From the NCBI GenBank assembly GCA_903841915.1, contig CAIMKO010000593.1, positions 1-7,008 on the forward strand: DNA of 7,008 bases. The letters run 5' to 3'. The notes below the pieces were generated by a model. The model was given only the letters and a program-made list of their open reading frames with translations. It was not told the origin of the DNA and did not search any database. This document shows positions 1-6,620 of the stretch, piece after piece. Origin of the DNA: an uncultured Chitinophagaceae bacterium (lineage in GTDB: Bacteria; Bacteroidota; Bacteroidia; Chitinophagales; Chitinophagaceae). Every line of letters starts with the position of its first letter. Position 1 is the first letter of the stretch. The position numbers and the translations under genes are program-made.

Positions 1-42
1 GTTAGATGTTAGATGTTAGATGTTAGATGTTAGATGTTAGAT
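1..42. repeat. Heptamer tandem array, six perfect GTTAGAT units
   Basis: Six uninterrupted copies of the 7-bp unit GTTAGAT fill the first 42 bases, and then the sequence breaks to TGCGAC. The array touches the left edge, so it may be longer than what is visible. A 7-bp period is not a codon multiple and no open frame uses it, so it is noncoding. It is roughly the reverse complement of the CATTTRA units at 93-120, which suggests both arms belong to one structure. Simple slippage of a short repeat could also produce it. Its presence is certain; its function is unknown. Confidence 0.95.
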
Positions 43-125
43 TGCGACAATAAATTTAAACTATATAATGATAAACTATGTAAGGGTTTATTCATTTAAC
101 ATTTAGCATTTAACATTCAACATCT
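1..125 (-). terminator. Possible large hairpin / 3'-end structure after the carboxyltransferase gene
   Basis: Read on the minus strand, the transcript leaving the carboxyltransferase gene would contain the arm at 93-123, about 50 nt of AT-rich loop, and then the arm at 1-42. Aligning 31 nt of one arm with the reverse complement of the other gives about 25 matches by eye, enough for an interrupted stem. This could act as a 3'-end stabiliser or terminator. There is no GC-rich stem followed by a U-tract, so it is not a classical intrinsic terminator. The structure is inferred; only the opposed repeats are seen directly. Confidence 0.35.
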
Positions 126-145
126 CTTTGCATTCAACATTAAAC
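93..145. repeat. Degenerate heptamer array (CATTTRA/CATTCAA) abutting a stop codon
   Basis: Four in-phase 7-bp units (CATTTAA, CATTTAG, CATTTAA, CATTCAA) occupy 93-120. After a short break, the 10-mer CATTCAACAT seen at 114-123 recurs at 131-140. The last repeat bases merge with the stop codon (140-142, read TAA on the minus strand) of the carboxyltransferase gene, so the array begins exactly where that gene ends. The units are the approximate reverse complement of the GTTAGAT array at 1-42, but they have diverged more. Confidence 0.85.
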
Positions 146-1768
146 TTGGAATACTCCTGTTTTAAAATCATCTATATCAGGATTATGATTGGCGGCATTC
201 AATCCTTCACTGATCACTTGTCTGGTGGCAAATGGATCGATGATATCATCCACCCATAATCTTGCAGCAGCATAATAGGCAGAGGTTTCTATTTCATATT
301 TTGCTTTCAGGTCATCCAGTAATTTCTTTTCTTCTTCGGCACTTACAACTTTTCCTTTTGCTTTCATCGTTGCTACTTGTATCTGCAGCATCGTCTTTGC
401 AGCCTGATCGCCACCCATTACAGCAATTCTTGCAGATGGCCAGGCATAAATGAAACGCGGATCATAAGCTTTGCCGCACATCGCGTAATTGCCTGCTCCG
501 TATGAATTGCCTACGATGATGGTTATTTTAGGTACTACTGAATTGGCAACTGCATTTACAAGTTTAGCACCATCTTTTATAATGCCGCCATGTTCGCTTC
601 TGCTTCCTACCATGAAACCCGTTACATCCTGCAGGAATACTAAAGGAATTTTTTTCTGATTACAATTCATGATAAAGCGGGCTGCTTTATCGGCACTGTC
701 GTTATAAATAACACCACCTAATTGCATTTCGCCTTTCTTGTTTTTGATGATGAGTCGTTGATTGGCAACAATGCCTACTGCCCATCCATCCACTCTTGCA
801 TAACCGCAAATGATGGTCTTGCCATAATCTTTTTTAAACTCATCGAATGAATTTGCATCAACTACACATTCGATTAATTCGATCATATCATAAGGCTTTG
901 CATTGCCTGCTGAAATGATCTTATAGATCTCTTCTGCTTTTCTTTTAGGATGTGTGCTAGCGATTCTGTCAAATCCTGCTTTGGGTTTATTACCCAGTTT
1001 GCTCATGATCTTTTTGATATGATCGAGACAATCTTTTTCTGTCTTGAATTTATAATCCGCAATACCACTGATCTCTGTATGTGTAACCGCACCACCCAGT
1101 GTATCATTATCTATGTCTTCACCAATAGCTGCTTTTACCAAATAGGAGCCTGCTAAAAAAATAGAACCATTTCCTTCCACCATCAAAGTTTCATCGCTCA
1201 TGATGGGCAGGTATGCACCACCTGCAACACAGGCACCCATCACTGCTGCAATTTGAGTGATGCCCATTGCACTCATTTTAGCATTGTTGCGGAATACCCT
1301 TCCGAAATGTTCTTTATCAGGAAAGATCTCATTCTGCATCGGTAAGAAAACACCGGCACTATCTACCAGATAAATGATGGGTAATTTATTTTCCATCGCA
1401 ATTTCCTGCATGCGCAAATTCTTCTTACCTGTTATCGGAAACCAGGCACCCGCTTTCACTGTCTGATCATTGGCCACAATAACAGCTTGTCTGCCGCTGA
1501 TATAACCAATGCCGGCAACAGTACCCCCGCATGGACAACCACCTTGTTCTTCATACATGTCAAATCCGGCAAAGCTGCCAATCTCAGTAAATACAGCACC
1601 CTTGTCGAGCAGGTATTCAATACGTTCTCTTGCAGTTAATTTATTTTTTTCTCTTTGTTTATCGATCGACTTCTTCCCACCACCTAATTTGATGATCTCA
1701 AAATGCTGCTGCATTTGCTGTACGGCAGCTTTCATCCAATCTTCCTGCTTGTTTGTGGTATGATTCAT
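140..1768 (-). CDS. Acyl-CoA carboxylase carboxyltransferase beta subunit (methylcrotonoyl-CoA carboxylase type)
   Basis: This is the carboxyltransferase subunit of a biotin-dependent acyl-CoA carboxylase: it moves the carboxyl group from carboxybiotin to an acyl-CoA in the cytoplasm. From the start at 1768 it is 542 aa, close to the usual length of about 535 for methylcrotonoyl-CoA carboxylase beta. Both crotonase-fold halves are present: the N half has VDSAGVFLP (135-143), HFGR (154-157), MSAMGI (165-170) and AGGAYLPIMSDE (182-193); the C half has FLQDVTGFMVG (378-388), KDGAKLV (398-404), SYGAGNY (422-428) and ARIAVMGG (446-453). AGGAY and GAGNY supply the backbone amides of the two oxyanion holes in this family. 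The motifs resemble methylcrotonoyl-CoA carboxylase (leucine degradation) more than the shorter propionyl-CoA type, but the substrate is not certain. The frame is open to an ATG at 1873, yet the extra 35 residues look unlike the family and contain the likely promoter at 1790-1797, so 1768 is preferred. No biotin carboxylase or BCCP subunit is visible; one could lie left of the window. Confidence 0.93.
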   Translation of the reverse strand: MNHTTNKQEDWMKAAVQQMQQHFEIIKLGGGKKSIDKQREKNKLTARERIEYLLDKGAVFTEIGSFAGFDMYEEQGGCPCGGTVAGIGYISGRQAVIVANDQTVKAGAWFPITGKKNLRMQEIAMENKLPIIYLVDSAGVFLPMQNEIFPDKEHFGRVFRNNAKMSAMGITQIAAVMGACVAGGAYLPIMSDETLMVEGNGSIFLAGSYLVKAAIGEDIDNDTLGGAVTHTEISGIADYKFKTEKDCLDHIKKIMSKLGNKPKAGFDRIASTHPKRKAEEIYKIISAGNAKPYDMIELIECVVDANSFDEFKKDYGKTIICGYARVDGWAVGIVANQRLIIKNKKGEMQLGGVIYNDSADKAARFIMNCNQKKIPLVFLQDVTGFMVGSRSEHGGIIKDGAKLVNAVANSVVPKITIIVGNSYGAGNYAMCGKAYDPRFIYAWPSARIAVMGGDQAAKTMLQIQVATMKAKGKVVSAEEEKKLLDDLKAKYEIETSAYYAAARLWVDDIIDPFATRQVISEGLNAANHNPDIDDFKTGVFQV

Positions 1769-1789
1769 ATGCGAACAGTTGTTAGTTAA

Positions 1790-1797
1790 CAAAGATA
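1790..1797 (-). promoter_or_regulatory. Candidate Bacteroidota -7 promoter element (TATCTTTG)
   Basis: On the minus strand TATCTTTG fits the Bacteroidota -7 consensus TAnnTTTG exactly and lies 21 nt upstream of the ATG at 1768. Transcription would begin near 1783, giving a leader of about 15 nt. No clear TTG/TTTG -33 element stands at the expected spacing, so the call rests on one half-site plus its position. If right, it excludes the upstream ATG at 1873. Confidence 0.4.
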
Positions 1798-1947
1798 GGG
1801 GGAAGGCTAGAGAATAATGGAATACGAAATGTTGATTGCGTGGTGAAGGATACCCGGCCTCAACCTTCTTCATGTTTCAGCTATACCTGATTGTTCTATG
1901 AACTATCATTTTTTAGATTATGATCCTAGAATAAGCCGAGTAACTAT

Positions 1948-1991
1948 TAAGTCGGGTCATACTCGGGATATACTCGGGATATACTCGGGTT
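1948..1991. repeat. 11-bp tandem repeat (ATACTCGGGAT), three copies plus a degenerate one
   Basis: ATACTCGGGAT is perfect at 1959-1969 and 1970-1980. A third copy at 1981-1991 differs only at its second-last base (ATACTCGGGTT). A degenerate unit at 1948-1958 keeps the TCGGG core. CCGAG at 1936-1940 is complementary to the repeated CTCGG cores, and CCGA at 1996-1999 can pair with TCGG of the last unit, so the array is framed by inverted partners that could fold. It is noncoding, with no sign of spacers. An intergenic dispersed repeat or protein-binding array are both possible. Confidence 0.9.
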
Positions 1992-2081
1992 ATCTCCGAA
2001 TCAGATAGGGCGTTGGTATAGCCATAACCTAAAGCATCTGTACATTAATGGCACTGAAAAATTGATCATTCACATTGATCC

Positions 2082-2627
2082 TTACGGAATATCTTTTTTC
2101 AAAACAACCATACCTCTGTATTCTTCTTTCATCCATTCAAAGGTTGGCATGGGTAACTGAAAGCTTCCGCATATCTCGAAGCCGATGGTTTTATAAAAAG
2201 CGATGGCGGCATTGCTCGAGTCCATAGCTTTTAAGAAAACCAGGTCTTTTTTATGTTGCCTCGCAATATCAAAAACGTAGTTCATCAGTTGTTTGCCCAA
2301 TCCTTTGCCGGTTACTTCTTTGTAGATATAAATACGTTCCACTTCTAAAGCATTCGACTGTTCAAAGCCCTGCAGCGTTTCATTTATTTTTATTTTCAGA
2401 TAGCCTAGTGCCTGCTCATTTTTATAGGCAATACAATACATGATATTCTCATCATCCAATTCTTTTCGCATCACATTTTCAGCATAAGCATATTCATTCA
2501 TATACCAACCGGCACCGCCTTCATTCCAGAGATGCAAGTAATGTTCTTTGTAGATATCTTTTGACAATGCAGACAGTTTGCCTGCATCAGCAGTATTCAT
2601 TTGCTGAATGATTATTTGTTGATCCAT
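2082..2627 (-). CDS. GNAT-family N-acetyltransferase
   Basis: This is a complete 181-aa single-domain GNAT protein, which would transfer an acetyl group from acetyl-CoA to an amine on a small molecule or protein in the cytoplasm. The first strand and helix read IIIQQMNTADAGKL (5-18), the common GNAT opening. Motif A is LEVERIYIY (94-102) followed by the acetyl-CoA pyrophosphate loop TGKGLG (106-111); the usual Arg/Gln at the loop's first position is Thr. Motif B is DSSNAAIAFYKTIGFEICG (136-154), with the typical N-x-x-A-x-x-F-Y-x-x-x-G-F pattern. The ATG at 2627 is chosen because the internal ATG at 2600 would remove the first beta strand. The gene starts inside the end of the upstream thioesterase gene (16-nt overlap, different frame), so the two are probably cotranscribed and translationally coupled. 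The acceptor substrate cannot be told. Confidence 0.9.
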   Translation of the reverse strand: MDQQIIIQQMNTADAGKLSALSKDIYKEHYLHLWNEGGAGWYMNEYAYAENVMRKELDDENIMYCIAYKNEQALGYLKIKINETLQGFEQSNALEVERIYIYKEVTGKGLGKQLMNYVFDIARQHKKDLVFLKAMDSSNAAIAFYKTIGFEICGSFQLPMPTFEWMKEEYRGMVVLKKDIP

Positions 2628-3052
2628 TCAAAATTTTCTGTTTTGGGAAAGAGTTCAAAGCCTTGTCTGAATAGTTCAGGAGGTATTGCTAATTTTCTTT
2701 TCTCTGTATCGATCCATGCACCATCAACGGTAATGATGGCGCAGAGTTTATCTTCATTCTTCCATATTTCATGCACCATCGTCCATCTTCTGATATCATT
2801 AGTACACTTAGCCATTTTTATATTGATTTCAATGGAATCTTCAAAATGAATTTCTCTTCTGAAAACGGCCTCTTCTCTTAAAAGAATCGGGCCGATATGG
2901 TGTTCCATCATTACTGATGCTGAGAGTTGATGTTCAGTTAAAAAGCTCATGCGTACAAAAGCACCCCAGTCGTAATACACACTATGGCGTAAATGAAAAT
3001 TAGGGTCCAGGTCACTCCATCTTATTTCAACATTCTTTTTGTATTCGGTCAT
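2612..3052 (-). CDS. Hotdog-fold acyl-CoA thioesterase (4HBT/YbgC-like)
   Basis: This is a complete 146-aa protein of the usual length for single-hotdog thioesterases, which hydrolyse acyl-CoA to free acid and CoA and work as dimers or tetramers. The N-terminal signature RWSDLDPNFHLRHSVYYDW (11-29) matches the family pattern RWxDxDxxxHxxxxxYxxxxE, with D16 where the catalytic Asp lies in 4-hydroxybenzoyl-CoA thioesterases. Alternating strands follow, such as FRREIHFEDSIEINIKM (64-80) and TMVHEIW (91-97), with a late AIITVDGAWID strand (105-115). There is no signal peptide, so it is cytoplasmic. It is the first gene of a likely two-gene unit with the overlapping GNAT gene and is divergent from the susC-like gene. 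The start at 3052 leaves a normal N terminus directly before the first strand. Substrate chain length cannot be deduced. Confidence 0.88.
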   Translation of the reverse strand: MTEYKKNVEIRWSDLDPNFHLRHSVYYDWGAFVRMSFLTEHQLSASVMMEHHIGPILLREEAVFRREIHFEDSIEINIKMAKCTNDIRRWTMVHEIWKNEDKLCAIITVDGAWIDTEKRKLAIPPELFRQGFELFPKTENFEWINK

Positions 3053-3384
3053 GGTAAAAATTGAGAAAGCAATTTAACTGAAATTATAAAGCAGCTTTCA
3101 TTTTTCGGGATAGCTTTCTGTTTGACAGGTATACTGATACAAACATTGTAAAATTATATTCTCTATTCACCATTTTTATGAATGATATAAAAAACAAATA
3201 AGCTTGCAGCTTTCACTTTTTTTGAGTAAATTCTAACAGTTTTTTCGGGAACGATTGCGTAAAAAAATGCATTGTACAAGCCCTATTCCTAACGAATTAC
3301 TGTTTAAAATTGTGTTGTGAAATTTAAATAAGATTCTACAAAACGCTTATTGGTTATCACAGATCGTTTAAAAATAGCTGCTAT
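3053..3384. other. Divergent intergenic region between the thioesterase and susC-like genes
   Basis: This 332-bp AT-rich region must hold the promoters of both divergent units. I found no exact TAnnTTTG element with a correctly spaced TTG on either strand; TAAAATTG at 3305-3312 (plus) is one base off but lacks a -33 partner. It does contain a split direct repeat: GCAGCTTTCA at 3091-3100 and 3206-3215, and TTTTTCGGGA at 3101-3110 and 3241-3250. An 11-bp palindrome, ATAGC-T-GCTAT, at 3374-3384 touches the susC start codon. No ORF or RNA gene was recognised. Confidence 0.6.
3091..3250. repeat. Split direct repeat (two 10-mers, adjacent in one copy and separated in the other)
   Basis: GCAGCTTTCA and TTTTTCGGGA are contiguous at 3091-3110. 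The same two 10-mers recur in the same order at 3206-3215 and 3241-3250, separated by 25 bp. All matches are exact. This could be paired regulator-binding sites in a divergent promoter region, a decayed duplication carrying an insertion, or chance in AT-rich DNA. Confidence 0.55.
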
Positions 3385-6300
3385 ATGAAAAAATTGCTCT
3401 CTTCAATTTTACTATTGTTCGTATCTGTGACAATAGTATTTTCTCAAAACAACAAACCGGTAAAAGGAAGGGTGACCGACGAAAGTGGTGCCGGATTGCC
3501 TTATGCTTCAGTTACGCTTAGCGCAACTCAAAAAGGAACTCAGACCGACAGTACCGGCCGTTTCACCATTCAGGTGCCTAATGATGGCAAGACCTATAGT
3601 TTGGTGATCAGTTATGTTGGTTACACAGCAAAAACAGTAGCTGTAACTGGTGCTGATCTTTCTAGTATTAAACTGACACGTCAGGCTGCTGAAGCGGAAG
3701 ATGTGGTAGTGATCGGTTATCAAACAGTAAAAAGAAAGAATGTATTGGCATCTGTATCTTCTATCAGTGCAAAAGATCTGAAAGACATACCTGTTAATTC
3801 AGCTGCAGAAGCACTTTCCGGAAGATTGGCAGGTGTGCAGGTTACTACTTCAGAAGGTTCTCCTGATGCTGATGTAAAGATCAGAGTAAGAGGTGGCGGA
3901 TCCATTACACAGGATAACTCACCATTATATATCATTGATGGGGTACAGGTAGAAAATGGATTATCTACTTTATCGCCACAGGATATTCAAAGTATTGACG
4001 TATTGAAAGATGCGGCAGCAACAGCCATTTATGGCGCCCGCGGTGCCAATGGTGTGGTGATCATCACCACCAAATCAGGAAAACCCGGAAGACTCGTGGT
4101 TACTTATAGCGGATTTTACGGTGTTAAGAATTTAACTAAGGAATTGCCTGTTTTAAGTCCTTACGAAATGGTGATGTTTGAATATGAAAGAACAAGACCC
4201 AGTTCAACCGATAGTGCCACTTTTGCAACCCGTTATGGTACTACCTGGGATACTTTAAAGAATTATAAGAATGTGCCGGCAGTTGATTGGCAAAAATTAG
4301 TGCTTGGCCAAACCGGTAAAACACAAACACATAGTATCGGATTCAGTGGCGGTAACAATAAAACAACCTTCAATTTTAACTATACCTATAATGATGAGAA
4401 AGCGATCGTTCAAAATTCAGCTTTCCAAAGAAATCTGATCTCCTTTAAGTTAGATCATTCCATGACCAATAAATTGAAGATTGGATTCTCTACACGCATA
4501 ATAGACCAGAATGTATATGGTGCCGGCGTTTCTACTGATAATGGATCTTCTTATAACAGATTGCGTAATTCAGTTAAATACCGACCTTTCTTATCAAACG
4601 GCGTTAATTCACCTGATGTGATCGATCCTGCTTTAGTGGATTATGGAATTGGTAACGGATTGAGTTTGGTAAATCCGATCGCTTTGAATAATGCGGAGTA
4701 TAGAAAAAAAGCTACGACCGGAGCAAACTTTACAGGGTATGCTAATTTTCAGATCAATAAACTTTTCTCATTCAAAACATCCATTGGAATTGATTATAAT
4801 AATTTGAATGATCGTTCTTTTGAAGATTCCATCACACCATTCTCCGTAGTACAGGGAGCCGCATTGCCTACTGCAGAAGTGGATACTACCACCAGACTTT
4901 CTTTCAATAATTCAAACGTGTTTAGTTTTTCTATGCACGGAATTAAGAAGAAACATGATATCGATGTGATCGTGGGTGAAGAGACCTATAAAGTTAATAC
5001 GGATATTTCTACCAATCAGTATAGGAATTTTCCTAAGTATACAACGCCTGATAAAGCATTCAGTCAGTTAACAAATCTGGGAACTTTCTTTACAGGCTAT
5101 CCTAAATATGCAAAAACTGAATTTACTTCCCTTTCTTTTTTCAGCAGGGTAAGCTATGCTTTTGAAAACAAGTATTTATTATCATTTAACCTGAGAGCAG
5201 ATGGCTCTTCAAAATTTGCATCCAATCAACGTTGGGGTTATTTCCCTTCAGCTTCTGCAGCATGGAGAGTTTCCAGAGAGAATTTCATGAAGGATGTAAA
5301 CTTTATCAATGACCTGAAGTTCAGAGTTGGTTATGGTCAGGTGGGTAATAACAGGATCAATGATTATCTCTACATCAATACATTTAATAACAATGCCTAT
5401 TATTACGGTATCAATGGCCAACCTGTTTATGGATATACTTCAGCAGGTTTAGTGAACCCTAATCTTCAATGGGAAACAACCATCAGCAGAAATATAGGTG
5501 TAGACATCAGCATCTTAAAGAGCAAATTGAACTTATCAGTTGATTATTATAAAAATAGTACTAGTGGTTTGCTGCTGAATACACCGATCGCTTCTACTTA
5601 TGGTTATGCCAGCCAATTGCAGAATGTAGGTTCTACAGAAAACAAAGGCTGGGAGTTTCAATTGAATGCAGTGTTGATTCAAAAGAAAGCATTCTCCTGG
5701 AATGCCAATTTCAATATTTCCTTTAACCAGAATTCTATCACAGCTTTGGCTACCAATCAGAATTCATTCTTAACCGGTGCCGGTTGGGGTGTATCAGGTC
5801 AGCCGCTGGATTATATTACCAAGATCGGAGAATCTGTAGGAGCTATGTACGGATTTGTAACAGATGGTTTTTATAAGGTCTCAGATTTTGATTATAACAC
5901 CACCTCAAAAACATATACTTTAAAAGCAGGTGTTGTTACAGATGCTTCTATCGTAGGAACACCACAACCGGGAACACTTAAATTGAAAGATCTTGGTACT
6001 GATGGTGTTGTTGATATAGATCATGACCGTACCATCATTGGTCATGCCACACCAAAATTCCAGGGTGGTTTAAATCAGCAGTTCGTGTACAAAAATTTTG
6101 ATGCAAGTATCTTTATCAATTTTGTATATGGTAATGATATTTATAATGCTAATAAGATCGAGTTCACTAATGGTTATACCCCCAATTCTAATTTGTTAGG
6201 TATCATGCAGAACAGATGGAGAACAGTAGATGCTAACGGAGCTGTTGTTACAGACCCAACAGCATTAACTGCCTTAAATGCCAATGCTCAGATATGGAAG

Positions 6301-6600
6301 CCTTTAACCAGTGCCGGTGCATTCTACCTGCATTCATGGGCTATTGAAGATGGTTCTTTTTTACGAATCAATAATCTTAGTTTGGGATACACCATTCATT
6401 CTAAGAGTCTGCAGAATATTCATATCAGCAGATTAAGAGTGTATACTACTGTAAATAATCTGGCGATCTTTACCAATTATTCAGGATATGATCCTGAAGT
6501 GAATGTAAGGGCTTCAAACCCTTTAACTCCGGGGTTGGATTATTCAGCATTTCCAAAGAGCAGAACATTCTTAGTAGGTGTTAATGTATCATTTCAATAG
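3385..6600 (+). CDS. SusC/RagA-family TonB-dependent outer-membrane receptor
   Basis: This complete 1071-aa protein is the outer-membrane channel of a SusCD importer: it takes up a ligand captured by its lipoprotein partner, powered by TonB-ExbBD. Residues 1-20 form a signal peptide (MKK, hydrophobic LLSSILLLFVSVTIVF) with likely cleavage before Q21. Residues 25-100 are a carboxypeptidase-regulatory-like beta-sandwich (GRVTDESGAGLPYASV, TDSTGRF, SYVGYTA). A TonB-box-like stretch, EDVVVIGY, lies at 105-112. The plug spans roughly 115-230, with IRVRGGGSI (166-174), PLYIIDGVQ (180-188), SPQDIQSIDVLKDAAATAIY (197-216) and GARGANGVVIITTKSG (217-232), the SusC signature. The remainder is the barrel, rich in alternating aromatic strands and ending VGVNVSFQ. 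There is no N-terminal STN domain, so no built-in ECF sigma/anti-sigma signalling is expected. Length is normal and the frame is intact. The SusD-like gene follows 20 nt later. Ligand unknown: carbohydrate, peptide or other. Confidence 0.97.
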   Translation: MKKLLSSILLLFVSVTIVFSQNNKPVKGRVTDESGAGLPYASVTLSATQKGTQTDSTGRFTIQVPNDGKTYSLVISYVGYTAKTVAVTGADLSSIKLTRQAAEAEDVVVIGYQTVKRKNVLASVSSISAKDLKDIPVNSAAEALSGRLAGVQVTTSEGSPDADVKIRVRGGGSITQDNSPLYIIDGVQVENGLSTLSPQDIQSIDVLKDAAATAIYGARGANGVVIITTKSGKPGRLVVTYSGFYGVKNLTKELPVLSPYEMVMFEYERTRPSSTDSATFATRYGTTWDTLKNYKNVPAVDWQKLVLGQTGKTQTHSIGFSGGNNKTTFNFNYTYNDEKAIVQNSAFQRNLISFKLDHSMTNKLKIGFSTRIIDQNVYGAGVSTDNGSSYNRLRNSVKYRPFLSNGVNSPDVIDPALVDYGIGNGLSLVNPIALNNAEYRKKATTGANFTGYANFQINKLFSFKTSIGIDYNNLNDRSFEDSITPFSVVQGAALPTAEVDTTTRLSFNNSNVFSFSMHGIKKKHDIDVIVGEETYKVNTDISTNQYRNFPKYTTPDKAFSQLTNLGTFFTGYPKYAKTEFTSLSFFSRVSYAFENKYLLSFNLRADGSSKFASNQRWGYFPSASAAWRVSRENFMKDVNFINDLKFRVGYGQVGNNRINDYLYINTFNNNAYYYGINGQPVYGYTSAGLVNPNLQWETTISRNIGVDISILKSKLNLSVDYYKNSTSGLLLNTPIASTYGYASQLQNVGSTENKGWEFQLNAVLIQKKAFSWNANFNISFNQNSITALATNQNSFLTGAGWGVSGQPLDYITKIGESVGAMYGFVTDGFYKVSDFDYNTTSKTYTLKAGVVTDASIVGTPQPGTLKLKDLGTDGVVDIDHDRTIIGHATPKFQGGLNQQFVYKNFDASIFINFVYGNDIYNANKIEFTNGYTPNSNLLGIMQNRWRTVDANGAVVTDPTALTALNANAQIWKPLTSAGAFYLHSWAIEDGSFLRINNLSLGYTIHSKSLQNIHISRLRVYTTVNNLAIFTNYSGYDPEVNVRASNPLTPGLDYSAFPKSRTFLVGVNVSFQ

Positions 6601-6620
6601 TTAAAAAAATTACTTCGCAT

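Larger units (their letters stand above)
1769..2081. other. Intergenic region between the GNAT gene and the carboxyltransferase gene
   Basis: This 313-bp gap separates two minus-strand genes. It holds the candidate -7 element at 1790-1797, an 11-bp tandem repeat at 1948-1991, and a widely spaced 8-bp inverted match, GCTATACC at 1880-1887 with GGTATAGC at 2015-2022. ATTGATC occurs twice at 2061-2067 and 2074-2080, just beyond the GNAT stop. I see no conserved small ORF, tRNA or classical terminator. The size and the promoter suggest that the carboxyltransferase gene is transcribed separately from the thioesterase/GNAT pair. Confidence 0.6.

Noticed and set aside
1..145. Heptamer arrays as a CRISPR array
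   Set aside because: The units are 7 bp and contiguous, with no spacers of regular length and no cas genes.
262..453. Plus-strand ORF of 63 aa (and similar ones at 950-1156 and 1509-1763)
   Set aside because: They lie antisense within the well-supported carboxyltransferase gene and show no recognisable domain.
1948..1991. 11-bp repeats as replication iterons
   Set aside because: Only three to four units are present, with no replication initiator gene or AT-rich unwinding region pattern tied to them; the surrounding genes are ordinary chromosomal genes.
2598..2600. Internal ATG as the GNAT start, avoiding the overlap
   Set aside because: It would delete the IIIQQ beta strand that opens the GNAT fold, and it has no better ribosome-binding context.
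2601..2849. Plus-strand ORF of 82 aa
   Set aside because: It is antisense to the thioesterase gene, whose family motifs are clear; it resembles no protein I recognise.
3136..3147. Minus-strand AATGTTTG as a promoter for the thioesterase gene
   Set aside because: It is one base off consensus, has no -33 partner, and would imply a leader of more than 80 nt; too weak to list as a feature.
3305..3312. TAAAATTG as a -7 promoter element for the susC-like gene
   Set aside because: It differs from TAnnTTTG at one base and there is no TTG at the right distance upstream; the nearest, at 3272-3274, is about 30 bp away.
3508..3935. Two minus-strand ORFs of 71 aa
   Set aside because: They are antisense to the plug and N-terminal domains of the SusC-like receptor, which is intact and strongly supported.
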